This document shows positions 22,340-32,986 of a stretch of DNA of 64,000 nt, one piece after another. The notes beneath the pieces are model-generated. The model saw only the letters and a list, made by a program, of their open reading frames with translations, searched no databases and was not told the DNA's origin. Position 1 is the stretch's first letter; the number at the start of each line of letters is the position of its first letter. Origin of the DNA: Erythroxylum novogranatense (Eukaryota; Streptophyta; Magnoliopsida; Malpighiales; Erythroxylaceae); NCBI GenBank assembly GCA_029891385.1, contig CM057233.1, positions 9,489,460-9,553,459 of the forward strand, read 5' to 3'. The position numbers and the translations under genes are program-made.

Positions 22340-23645
22340 TGGGCTGCATGGATTTACATGGTATTAATTGATAATCATGCTCATGGCTACAGTAGGTGGA
22401 TAAAGTACCAAAATGAAGGCGCAGAAACAAGAAACAACTTATAAGGAAGGAGTAACTATGAAGCAAAATGACGTATCGCTATCTAGGAGGACAGTAGTGA
22501 AACATAGTTTGCATTTCATGTCGATGTCCTACATAATGCAGACAACATCTACATTTAATGTAGACAATTGCATTAAATGCAGACAAGAGCTACGTTTAGA
22601 AGACATCAGTGAGGGTTAAAAGGAGATGTGTACAATAAGTTGGGCCAACCAAGTTTATTTGTCACATCAGTGAATAATATCGAGAGAAGAGTCAAGTAGC
22701 ATGGAATAGAGGGGAGGCGTAATGAAGAGGAGCTACTAGGGGTCTTCAATAGGGGTTATTTTAGTGGGGATAAAACATTTTCTTTGGAGAGACTCATGGA
22801 AGAGTAATTTCCAAATACCGGTTTGGAGGTGACATCGACGTCGATGACTTGGGTTAAATGTATTTCACTATCTTTGCTGTTTCTTTCTCTCATTAGAAAT
22901 TGATTGTGTTATCCTATGTTAACTGATTTAGGTTTTGTGTATGGATAATCATATTTTCATTATTGTTCAGTTATTTGTATATGAATCCATTGGGTATTAT
23001 GAAAACAAGATTTTAATACGTTCATTGAATTGTTTATTTGCAAACTCATTGCTATAATTTTGATATAATCCATAATTGTTATATTGAAATTCATATGTAG
23101 CAACTAACGATTCATAATCATTAGGGATAACTTGACTTAGGTTAATGACGCATCGTATGTGATTGTTTCCTTAATTAATCGGTTTTCCTAATTCGTAATG
23201 CTATTGCCTAATTAAATCTAGAGATTGTATCCTAGGTTATTTGGTAGTTAGGTTTAATTAATGATCGTATCTTGATTAAACACTACCTAAAGGAAAACTC
23301 AGGTTAATTATTAACCCACGATTAATAGTTTCTTAGAGAGATTTAAGAACATCAAATGAAGGAAATATGTTTAATTAAGGTAGAGGTCGAGATTGAACTA
23401 AAGAACTAGATCACTATTGAATTCTCCACTTTTATCATTTTTCGTATATTTTGTTTAATTTGTTTTCATTAGGTTAGTTTTATTTTATTTTCTTATTCCA
23501 AAATCCAAACCCCCTTTTTTCCTAAATACCAATTAATTTTATTCCAACAACTTTACACACATTCTTTGTAGAATCGACCTTGACTTACCACTGTTATAGT
23601 AGTAGTTTAGTTATTTTATTTTGACTAGTGTTACTACGCAATGTC
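22340..23645 (+). mobile_element. Athila-type LTR upstream of element II
   Basis: The right end (23570-23645), with AGAATCGACCTTGACTTACC and then the primer site at 23651, has the form of an Athila LTR terminus. The left boundary is uncertain; TG at about 22343 after a purine-rich run is one candidate. It could serve as 3' LTR of element I, 5' LTR of element II, or both. No gene is visible. Confidence 0.45.
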
Positions 23646-23650
23646 AATTT

Positions 23651-23667
23651 TGGCACCATTGTCAAGG
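23651..23667 (+). other. Athila-type primer-binding site (element II)
   Basis: TGGCACCATTGTCAAGG closely matches the tRNA-Asp-complementary TGGCGCCGTTGCCGGGG. It is preceded by an LTR-like terminus and followed 140 bp later by a long frame. Confidence 0.78.
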
Positions 23668-23805
23668 AGTTTAGTGTTTTAATTTTTGTTTGTGATTTTA
23701 ATTGTTGTTTGTATATATTTGTTCATAATTGCTTTCTTTTCAGTTATTTCGTGATACTTTCATTTTTTGTTTTGTGTTTGTGAAAAAAATATTAATTAAA
23801 AAATC

Positions 23806-24749
23806 ATGGATGGAAGTAGTTTTTACTTTAACTCTTATTCTCAATCCTATAAGCAAGATTGGAATGATAAACCTAACTTTGGTTATAGATGGGATAACCA
23901 CCAAAATTACTTGTATGATAGTTTGTAGGATGTATAGTAATTCTCATATAGACTAGAAACTTCCTATCTTGACTTCGATCCATCTCTAGAAGAGTTGATT
24001 AATATCGTGAATGCTAATACTTTTCAATTTTAGTAGAATACTCTATAATTCTAGTAGGATAGAGAACAATTTTCATAAAATACATAGTCTAGCACCCAAG
24101 ATTCAAAGAGCTAACACGTCATAGGTACATCTTTAGAAGAATTATTTCATATTATGGTTGCTAACAATCTTTAAATTCAATAGGATATGTAGTAGTTCCG
24201 ATAGAATATGCAACAATTATTTCAGTAAGGTGTATAGCAAATCTGACAGGATGCTCTACAATTCCAGCAAGATACATTATCTTTATAGGGAGATATTAAT
24301 CATCTGGAATCGCAAAGCGAAGAGGAGCGGCTGTATCAACCCGAGCTATACCCAATGGACATATGTTTAGAAAATTTACAAAGTGATGAGGAGCTTGAGA
24401 ATTTTGAGAGCAATACTCAAGGAATTGCATGTGAAGAAGAAGTTGAGGAGGAGCTTGAGGTAGAAAAAGACATATCTTTTAGCTCGGAGGTAAGTATTGA
24501 GTTCCATTTTATTGTCTAGAATGACTCTTCACCTTTACATATTATATTGGAGGAATTAAATGAGGAAGAAAAAGGCAAAGAGACATTTGACATCTTTTAG
24601 GAGTGTACGAACTTAGCCGAGATTGAGAATTTGAGGATAAGGAAGATGTTGAATAAGGATGATGATCAACTAAGGTCCTATCTGAAACAACCCTGTGTGG
24701 AAGCGACACTAACTGTAGTACTAAAAGATCACAATTTTATCATGTGAGG
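23806..24749 (+). pseudogene. Single ORF of non-autonomous Athila derivative, nonsense-decayed
   Basis: From ATG 23806 to TGA 24747-24749 one frame can be read for about 315 codons with no frameshift, although it holds 22 in-frame stops. The stops fall mostly as TAG or TAA within a Gln-rich repeat zone (about residues 75-165, motif QFQQD), where sister repeats still have CAG or CAA. The N-terminus is rich in Ser, Tyr and Asn (YFNSYSQSY), loosely like linker regions of Athila gag. The C-terminal third is very acidic (EEEVEEELEVEKD). No RT or integrase follows; the 3' Athila motif at 24781 comes directly after. I do not recognise the protein family and infer a gag-related origin only from position. 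Confidence 0.7.
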
Positions 24750-24780
24750 AGAAGGAGTCGTCTAGCCAATGGCCCTAAAC

Positions 24781-24806
24781 AAAGGCACTTCTTAAGAGGC
24801 AACCCA
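24781..24806 (+). other. Conserved Athila 3' motif (AGGCAACCCAA)
   Basis: GGCACTTCTTAAGAGGCAACC followed by CAAG matches the GCGCTT.TTGGGAGGCAACCCAA signature found downstream of Athila coding regions. Its inverted counterpart lies at 27364-27388. Confidence 0.7.
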
Positions 24807-24809
24807 AGA

Positions 24810-25430
24810 GAAGTAAATTTCTTTTCCTTTACATTTTTGCATTACTTTTTATTTGTATGTGTGTTTTTAAATTTGTTTGTTTTATTTGTTTTAAGTTTTC
24901 AATCAAAATGAGAGAAAGAATAAAATAAAAAAACAAACACTTTATCATTTTCTGTTATTTCTGGGATTATATAGTCATGATTAGAGCGTGAATTGACTAG
25001 AAAATTTCGTAGCAACTTTAACATGTATTATTACTTTTATGATTAGTCGATATGCATTATCTTTAAAAGAGTAGTGACTAGTGGTAGACAATTCTGGTAA
25101 GATTTTGAGCCTTATTATACTAACACATTTATATCAGTCTCATTTTCTTTTGAAAATGTGCAATCTTTATGATATGTACATCCTAATTTTTCCTTGAATT
25201 TTTATTTGAGACTACTTTTTTATCATATACATTAACATGGAAATGATTAGGCATTCTTTGTTTCATAAACTACATTAGCCAAATAGCCTATCCATTATAT
25301 CATTTTCCTTTTTGATAAGCCCCCTTTGAGCTTTATACCTTTCTTTTTGTATAAACCACTTTTATGCTTTTAAACTTAACCAAATGTCCTATTAAGCCAT
25401 AAAGCTAGTTGTGAATTTTATTATTAGGTT
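24810..25430. other. A+T-rich stretch without recognisable content
   Basis: I see only T-rich sequence and short chance frames. It may contain the decayed 3' end of element II. Confidence 0.5.
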
Positions 25431-25435
25431 TGACC

Positions 25436-25610
25436 CTAATCTGGAGGATTTATACCAACCTATCTCTAGGTTTACATGCAACTACTTTCAATTATGGTAG
25501 ATCTATTTATAAAAAAGGATTTATCAATCTCATTTGCATGAAATCATATGCTAGCAATGCTAATTCAAGAATAATTAATAATTGATAATTGAATCTCAAT
25601 GACATCAAGA
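25436..25610 (-). repeat. LTR fragment related to 32687-32955
   Basis: Shared text includes CAACCTATCTCTRGGTTT, TTTCAATTATRGTA and CATCAAGACTAAAG in the same order. I read these as parts of the two LTRs of a minus-strand Athila-type element III. Confidence 0.6.
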
Positions 25611-27040
25611 CTAAAGAAAAAAGAAAAAAAGAAACAAGATGAAATCCTTTTTAATCTTCATGAAGACCACTTTAGATTGATGAAGATCCACCCTAAATAT
25701 GTTTCTTTGCTTGTTCTTAATTCTCTTTATCATTCTAGGCCATTAATTTGCGTTATCCTGAGCCTCCTACGAACCCTTTTTTTACTTCCCTTGTTTTATC
25801 TTTATTTTATCCATTTATAGCTCTAATTTAGGTTCTCAAGTTGATATGGTCACTCACATGGTTGTATGCATGATTGTGTCCCTCAATCTTGCTTCAATAT
25901 TTGAAAATTGTGAAGAAATATGATCCTAAAAAGCTACAAATGTATCCACATAGCTGTGTGGACTAACATGGGAACCAACACGACTGTGTAGACTTACACG
26001 AGCAATCACTAAAATAACTTTAATTCATCCTCTTTCTATCCCAGTTTTTCTCTAATTTGTCTCCTTTTTATTCATGAAGGCTAATAAGACCTAAACACAC
26101 AATATAATCAAAATAATTACCATAAACATTAATAAACTCTCAAATAAACAAGCAAAATCATTAAATATGTGATTAGAAATACAATATATTTAGAATTTAT
26201 AAAACTCCCACATTTAAGCATTTACTTATCCTTAAGCAAATCAATTTATTACTCTCAACTTAATAAGAATCAACGTTAGAAAAGCAACAAATAAAATGGA
26301 TATCCGTTAAGATTCTCCACTATTCATTCAATTTCAAAGTTCATTTAAATGTTATGCATTTAGTTACATACATCAAACTATAAATCAATCCAATTCAATC
26401 CATAATTTTTCAAAATTTAACTCAATTCACACTATTCCACTTAATATATAAACTTAATGTATAGAAGAAAAATGCTAAAACCTTTAAACACTTTTATACC
26501 CTTTATTAAAAACAAAATACTAAATTTAAACCTTTTAAAAGCATTTAGAAGCTTACTTGAAAAGTCACCTAGCTTTTTCATGCAAAAGTAAACACCTTGT
26601 CATGTATACCCCCGATTATACTCAACTAGGTTACTATCTCAAATGAACAATAACACCACTCTTTAATTTTGAACTTTTTATGGTACAAAGCCAATGAAGA
26701 TAAATTATTTATGCTTATTTATTCACATTCTACTATTCCTTTCTTTTCTTTTCTAAATGGGGGTAATAAAAATTCTTAAAAAGAATTCACATTTAACTCA
26801 ATACATGCATAAATTATACATAAATTATCATAATGCAAATCAAGTATCCATTCTTAAAATTAATGAATAAAATTGAAATTAATTTAACCATAAAAGCTGA
26901 TAACTATTTGCTTGAACAAATCAAATCACAGTCACAACCAAACTCGTAATGAATCATCTTGATCAGCATCCTTTTTAATATTTTGAATTATTTGTTAGTA
27001 TGATAATTATAAAAAATTGAAAAGTTTGAATACTAAATCA
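25610..27040 (-). mobile_element. 3' LTR region of minus-strand Athila-type element III
   Basis: No coding text is visible. CACAYRGCTGTGTGG-type near-palindromes lie at 25948-26005, as in some Athila LTRs. On the minus strand CTTAAATGTGGGAG occurs at about 26200-26213, resembling an Athila purine motif; a second, better one follows at 27041. The rest is A+T-rich. Confidence 0.4.
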
Positions 27041-27058
27041 TTCCCCCATACTTAAGTT
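27041..27058 (-). other. PPT-like purine motif of element III
   Basis: On the minus strand CTTAAGTATGGGGGAATGA occurs just after TTGAGGACAACATATAA, the usual text before the 3' LTR in Athila/Tat elements. Confidence 0.6.
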
Positions 27059-27363
27059 ATATGTTGTCCTCAATATACAAAATATGTAAGAACATTGAAA
27101 ATATGAATAATGGAGGGGTTAAGAATAATTGATACTCCCCTAATAGAAAAAGATTTCCATTCTTGTCTAATTTCATGCATCCACACATTATTGGCGAAAT
27201 ATTTTCTAATTTAAAGCAAAAGTTGATGTTGCTTTCTTAACCTACGGAAATCCATCAAATTTTGAGTAAAAAAATTAGGGCCATCAAACTAAAACTATTA
27301 ATATAAATAAACTACTAATAAAAACCCTATAAACTACTTAATAAAAACAAAAAATCTAATTAT

Positions 27364-27388
27364 TGGGTTGAATCCCAACTAGTGCTTC
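27364..27388 (-). other. Conserved Athila 3' motif, minus strand
   Basis: The minus strand reads AAGCACTAGTTGGGATTCAA then CCCAA, a mutated GCGCTTGTTGGGAGGCAACCCAA. It lies downstream of the decayed frame at 28165-28830, mirroring the order at 23806-24806. Confidence 0.65.
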
Positions 27389-27559
27389 TTTATGGGTCTT
27401 ATAGCTAGACTTGTCAACAAACCCTTTTTCAACCAAGATCTATAATTAACAACTTGTTTCCACCCCTTTTCCTATATAAAAGTTGAGTATTATGTAAATA
27501 GGCCATATGCTACTAGATAGTAAGGACTTAAGTATAAAATTAGTAAAACCATTTAACTT

Positions 27560-27778
27560 TGATACCCAAAACTCGAGTTAAAGGTAGGGCAGAATCAAAT
27601 TACTTAAGTCCACCATGCATCCTCTTGGTTGTGCAGCATTCATAGAACCATTGAGCACTCCGGCGGTTATGGGGAGTCGAACTCACGAAGTGGAGCTAAG
27701 CCTATACCTAAGCTCTGATACCACTTTGCTACCCAAAACTAGAGTTGAAGGTAGGGCAGAATCAAATTATTTAAGTCA
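27560..27778 (-). mobile_element. Candidate SMART/TRIM mini-LTR element (219 bp)
   Basis: Two direct repeats of about 53 bp (27560-27612 and 27729-27778) differ at a handful of bases. Read on the minus strand each begins TG and ends CA. The right-hand copy is followed inward by AAG and then TGGTATCAGAGCTT, an initiator-tRNA-Met primer site. The interior is only about 115 bp and non-coding. The flanks AACTT and AGATT are not a clean TSD. The size and parts match the SMART/TRIM class. Confidence 0.6.
27715..27727 (-). other. Primer-binding site of mini-LTR element
   Basis: GTGGTATCAGAGC on the minus strand lies three bases inside the CA end of the right repeat. Confidence 0.65.
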
Positions 27779-28164
27779 AGATTTGATATAATGAATATGA
27801 AAATTATATTGATTTAATTCCAGCTACCAGCGAATTAGTCGTCCTTGATTATAATTGGTTTTAATCGTATATTTAGTAAATCCACATAAATACTTGGAAT
27901 TGGTTTGAATTGTAAATTCAACCGGTAATAAATCTATTTGCCATTTTCTCAATGTCTTGAGGCAGGCTAGTGTTTCCTTGTCATGTATTAGATACTTGAG
28001 TTCAGTGGGATTGAAAGTCCCATTTATATGTTTTTCTTAGCTGCTAGTTGTATCTTTATTAATCCTTCTCATCAATTAGCTGATTTTCTACGCAATTGTT
28101 TGATATAGTCCTTTTTATTAACAAACTATCAATATAATAAGAAACAACAAAACTCCTTGGATCT

Positions 28165-28830
28165 TTGATTTAATCCAATAGTTTTTTTTGTAGGAATCAG
28201 GAGCCCTTTGTACTTAAGGTGACTGCCAATAATTCCTCGACAGCCTCCTTATCTCCTCTTCATCTTCCTTTTCTTCTTAAACTATAAATTCCTCTATATA
28301 TTTAACCTCTGGCTCCTCTCCAATTTGGAAAACTAATGCACTCACATAATCCATCAAGTTTAACTTGGTGTATTCGTATGAAACACTAGCTCTTAAGAGG
28401 AAAACCTTTTGTTAAGAAATTCCTTTCATGAGGACATCTCTAAGATGTTCCTCTTCCTCTTGTTGATTTTGTTATAGAAATCTAGATGAAGGATAATCCT
28501 TCTATGATAGTCGTAATAATTACTCGAATTTAGATTATATGTATTCCCATATGGGGTATCCTAAGGCTAGTTCTTTATGTAATTCAAATGCTTCCATATA
28601 CAGTTAGATGCATGACATTCATAATTAGGGTGATCACCCAAAAATGTCAGAATACATCACATATATTGATTGGGCTACTAAATATAAGTCACTACGCCTC
28701 TGGTTCCAAGCTTCTAAAGTGACCATGAGTGATGGCATGCCATAATCCCTATGAGAATACTATCCTCTCCATCCTTCCATTGTGTTTAGTGGCTATAACA
28801 ATGACTATCCTAATCTTGAAAATAAAACAC
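28165..28830 (-). pseudogene. Decayed frame of element III, related to 23806-24749
   Basis: On the minus strand, pieces in two frames look coding: NYECHASNCIWKHLNYIKN and PYGNTYNLNSSNYYD in the first part, then EEEEHLRDVLMKGIS and VSYEYTKLNLMDYVSALVF with an acidic tail (EEKEDEEEIRR). The composition, acidic C-terminus and position between an Athila-type PBS and the GGCAACCCAA motif parallel the plus-strand frame at 23806. Many stops and at least one frame change break it. Function is unknown. Confidence 0.5.
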
Positions 28831-28940
28831 AAACACAAAATAAAAAAGAAAATTAAAAAAATAAATATAAAAGAAAAGAAATAAAAATTACCTAAAAAAA
28901 AGACTAAATTAATAAAAATAACTTTTTCCTAATATTCTTG

Positions 28941-28960
28941 TCCTCGATAATGATGCTAAA
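28941..28960 (-). other. Athila-type primer-binding site (element III)
   Basis: The minus strand reads TTTAGCATCATTATCGAGGA preceded by CAAGTT. It matches the decayed site at 11723 in form. Confidence 0.65.
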
Positions 28961-28967
28961 AACTTGA

Positions 28968-29021
28968 TGCATAATTTTGTTTTATACCATAAGTGTACGA
29001 TATACTGTAGCTAACATTAAC
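28968..29021 (-). mobile_element. 5' LTR of element III, inner fragment
   Basis: The minus-strand LTR ends ...AAATTATGCA next to the PBS. The solo LTR 29022-32308 interrupts it, and the remainder lies at 32309-32986. Confidence 0.5.
29017..29021. repeat. Target-site duplication TTAAC (left)
   Basis: It is repeated exactly at 32309-32313. Confidence 0.88.
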
Positions 29022-29706
29022 TGTTGGACCCCGATTTTTTAGTGAAAATAAGAAATATTCAAAAGTAGATGAGTTGATTGAAATTAAGTTGAAAAATCAA
29101 GAAATAAAGAGAGAAAGTGTGAGAAGATGAAAAATTGTGAAAAGTTTGACTTTTTGGCCTTTGAAAGTTGACTTTTGATTTAGGCAAAATTTGATAAAAT
29201 GATCTACATGAAACTTGTAGATTATGTTAAGAGCTTTCTGTGGCTATAAAGTTTGCAATTTTTCGATATCGGGAGTGAAAGTTATGATCAGTCAAAGTTT
29301 AGGTGTGTTATCGGTTAACTTATGTTATGACTAAAGCTTTGACTGTAAAATTTACCTAGTTAGAGGTTAATTTACCCTTGAATTTCTTCATGAAAGTTGA
29401 AGATTGTGATTTGATCTTTATTTTGATATAAAGTATAGAATTTTTCGATCAAGGAATAATAAGTTATGATTTTTACAAGTTTATGTTATGGTTTTAGCAT
29501 GATATATTAGAGGACAGAATCTTTGACTGGAAAATGGACTCCCTTAGGAGTCGAATTGATTTTTATGTCCTTCATGGAAGTTGTAGAGCTTCCTTCAAGC
29601 TTTCTATAGAGACCAAATTTGTCATATTTGGAGTTCGGGATCAAGAGTTATAAATTTTGAAATTTTGAGATTCTACTTATGTGAAAAAAAGGGGTTTTGG
29701 TCCATG

Positions 29707-29760
29707 CGCTCGCTCGCGAGGGTGAGTGCTTCGCCCAGCGAGCGCCCTCGCGAGGGCGAG
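29707..29760 (+). repeat. GC-rich block with 16-bp palindrome
   Basis: CGCTCGCGAGGG-type units include the perfect palindrome CGCCCTCGCGAGGGCG at 29743-29758. It occupies the place of the CpG-rich minisatellite in the other long LTRs. Confidence 0.75.
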
Positions 29761-30470
29761 CAAGCAGCTCCTCCGAGCATTTCTGTTGATGCGACACCAT
29801 TTTTGTTTCTCCACGGGACGTCGTTTCTTTTTCGCCTCTTCATTACGCCCGCGTTTTGACTCCGCACAGCGCCGTTTTGGGACTCCTCCATGCGATGTCA
29901 TTTTGATTTCTTTGTTAGTTTCCTCCTCCAATCTGACATTTGTTCACTATTTTGCTTATATCTTTTCCGTTCGACATCTGATTGAGTTGATTCTTGAAGC
30001 GTTAGATTCCTAAGACAATTCCCTACATCTTCATAGGAAATTTGTAATTTTATGAGATTAAATTAATGGTGATTAATTTAATCAAAGTGAGTGGACAAAT
30101 TTTCTGAACATGGCTCAGTATTTCGAGAAATTCGGGATCTGTGGAGATTCGATTGAAGTGATTCTTGAGGCGAAGACATGGGGCTACAAGTCATACGTAG
30201 AAAGTAAATCTCAAATTTTCCCCTAAGATTTTTAAATTATGAAATGAAGTTCGGATTAGTGTGCAGTTTTTGGATTAGGAACATTTGAAAGTATTTTGAG
30301 CATAACTTTTTCTCTGGTAATCTAAATGAGACGATTCTTGATTTGAATTAAACTAGAGAAATTATGACATTGAATTTGGATGATGATGGCTTAGGTAATT
30401 TTAAATTGGAAGAACAAAGGAAGCGTTGGTCAAATTGATGATCGGGACGAGTTCCTAGCATCATTTCGAG

Positions 30471-31417
30471 GTGGGTAGTGTGTTTATTTATTGAATTTTA
30501 AGCTAAGCATGAATATTTGAAAATTTAAGAAGCAAAAATTTTGATAAATTATTGTTTATGCAAATGTTTGAAAACTTAGTTTTCGAAATCAATTTTACAA
30601 AAATGCAGTTCAAATTCTATGAATGATTTTAAAAATGTGAAATTGAATAAGTTTGATTTTATGATTGAAAGAAATATTTGCATACATTGTGATGATTTTG
30701 ATTTATATGTGAATTGATTGATGAATTAATGATTTGAATTTTGGTTATGATGTGACGAGTGAATTTTACATGCTTTAATGTGATATGTGATTGTGATATG
30801 AGAAATTTGAAAAGTAAGATTTTCGAAAAGTGCCTTCGGGCAATCAGAATGTTCGATTTTTTTTCGAATATGTGTTATGTGGGTTTGGTCAGGTCCTATA
30901 TGTGGGACGAGTGCGCACTTTTCCATTTTATAGCTTTCTTTTCGCTGCTCTGCTAGGGCACGGAGTTCGATTTGGACTCCTTCACGGCCTATTCTTTGGA
31001 CCGCTATGCAGAAAAGTGTAGTACGTTACATGCTCACTATGACAGAACGCTATGCGGGAATGTGCAGTACGTTCTGTTTGGACCGAACCAGACCATTTGA
31101 TGTGTTATGTGTTTTGTTTTATTTATAATTTTGTTGCATTGCATATTTTGAAAGGTTTGCGAAATATCGTTTTGGTTCAAGAAATGGGAAAATCTTAAGA
31201 AATAAACAATGTTGGATTTCCAACCTGAAATTTATTGAAATTGTTTAGAAATGATTTGAAAAGTTTGAAAGAAAACAAGTTTTCGATGATTTCGCCACTG
31301 TATGACTTTTTGTAAAAAAATGGAAACAGTTTAGAAAATAATTTTTGCTTATTATTTGATTTATAAACATATTATCCATGAGCTATGTAGCTCACCCCCT
31401 TTCATCCCCATCTCCAG
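30471..31417 (+). other. Putative intron 2 of the TGTTGGACC LTR
   Basis: A GAG|GTGGGT donor candidate and a CATCTCCAG|G acceptor bracket the hairpin array. The donor is weaker than in the TGTAACATCC families. Confidence 0.35.
30882..31094 (+). repeat. Hairpin array with closing stem (third LTR family)
   Basis: GGTTTGGTCAGGTCC (30882-30896) pairs over most of its length with GGACCGAACCAGACC (31080-31094). Inside are repeated units with GCTATGCRG and GTRCAGTACGTT, including the hairpin CAGAACG...CGTTCTG. Confidence 0.62.
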
Positions 31418-32308
31418 GTTTTGAGCAGGAGATCGGATGGAAGAATATCAAGACGTTTGGTCCGATTTTGTATCGTTTGGATTTTTGTGTAAATTGGGTT
31501 TTGGTATTATTTCTGTATATGGCTTGAATTGCCATGTATGTATATGATTCTGTATGTGATTGGATATGAAGGATATGAATTCGGGATTTAAGTTATGATT
31601 TGCATATGATTGTAATTAGTGTAATGAGATTGTTTATGGAATTAAGATATGATTGTTGATTTGGCTATGGCTATGATGAATTATCAAATTGTTTGTAATT
31701 CTGAAGATTGTGGATTTGAGATGGATGATTTCGATATGTAAAGTACTAGATATAGGATTGCGTTTGTTATGTTGGATTCCGAACGGGGAGTCCGATGATA
31801 CTGGATATTTTTGAGAATATAGAAGTGTTGTTTGAACACTTTGCAGGTTTGGGTTAGTCATAAGGCAGCTGTTATGCTGCCGAAATTTTGATAAAATGGT
31901 TATAAGAAAAAGAAAGAAAGAAAAAAAAATTATATCAGATTTCCTTATTGGATTAGTTTTAGGTTTCCAACGCGATCATTTTTCTTTGGTTATTGTTCTC
32001 GGATGTCGGATATGATTCAGTTCAATTACTCCATTTGTATGTTTTCAATTCGATTGATTATTTCGTTTGTCTTTTCTCTTTCATACGGTTCGCCTTTCGT
32101 TTCCCGTAATTTGGTATTCGTACTTTGTTTCGCATTCGATACTTCCGTTATTCTGTATTCGATTTGCATTCGCTTTACTTCCGCTTTGTTTCCGCTTTCA
32201 CTTTGTTTGTCGTTATCGAATTCAATTTATCCAATTTGAATTCACCTCGATCTTCATATCCGTTCCTATTTTCCGGTTGGGATCCGGTTTCCAGATCGGG
32301 TCCCAACA

Positions 32309-32986
32309 TTAACAAGTTTAGGTTAATCACACAAGGATTAGAATTACTAGTATTTACCATCTTTCTACGATCTAGCCTAATAAATTATGGTGTTTAAAAT
32401 AAATAAAAAATTAAAACAATTAACTAAAATAGATAAACACAATTAACTAATTAGAACAAAGATTAAACTTAGAAACAATAATTGTACCTAGACTTCAAAT
32501 CCCTATAAGACTTCCCATGCAATCATGATTTTACTACTCAACTTAATTTGTAGTTTATAATACCAGGAAAATTCCTATCTTATGTTAATAAATTTCTTAA
32601 GGCTATTAACCACTAACACTTGGTTGATTAACTGAAATCCTTTTCTAGTTAAAATTGTAAGATTACATTAATGGATTTGAGAATTTCACTATTAGTAATC
32701 TAGAGGATTTACGTCAACCTATCTCTGGGTTTGCATGCAAATAATTTCAATTATAGTAACTCTATCATATAAAAGGATTTCTTAATCTCAATTGCATGAA
32801 ATGATACTTGAAATAATACACTAAAAATATTAATTGAAGAATAATTAAAAACACATAATTGAATCTTATTGAAACTAAAGAATGAATAACTTAAAATAAA
32901 ATCACTACAAGGTCTATCCCAGGGTTCTTCTAATCTAAGTAACATCAAGACTAAAGGAAAAACACAAAAATTAAAAAAGTCGTGAT
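32309..32986 (-). mobile_element. 5' LTR of element III, outer fragment
   Basis: A+T-rich, non-coding sequence continues the interrupted LTR and includes the part related to 25436-25610 (32687-32955). The copia LTR at 32987 cuts it. Confidence 0.5.

Larger units (their letters stand above)
29022..32308 (+). mobile_element. Solo LTR (3,287 bp) with TSD TTAAC
   Basis: The ends TGTTGGACCCCGA and TCGGGTCCCAACA form a near-perfect terminal inverted repeat. TTAAC flanks both sides (29017-29021 and 32309-32313), and there is no interior. It is a different subfamily from the TGTAACATCC LTRs but shares their plan: ~180-bp modules with TCATGAAAGTTG (29190-29660), a GC-rich block (29707-29760), a closed hairpin array (30882-31094), and a CCATCTCCAG|G acceptor (31411-31417) just after a GAGCTA-TG-TAGCTC hairpin. 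Open frames of up to 95 codons overlap repeats and are not credible genes. Confidence 0.9.

Noticed and set aside
23806..24749. Alternative genetic code (TAG/TAA read as Gln)
   Set aside because: The stops track a transposon decay pattern, the frame ends normally in TGA, and plant nuclear genes use the standard code. C-to-T mutation explains it.
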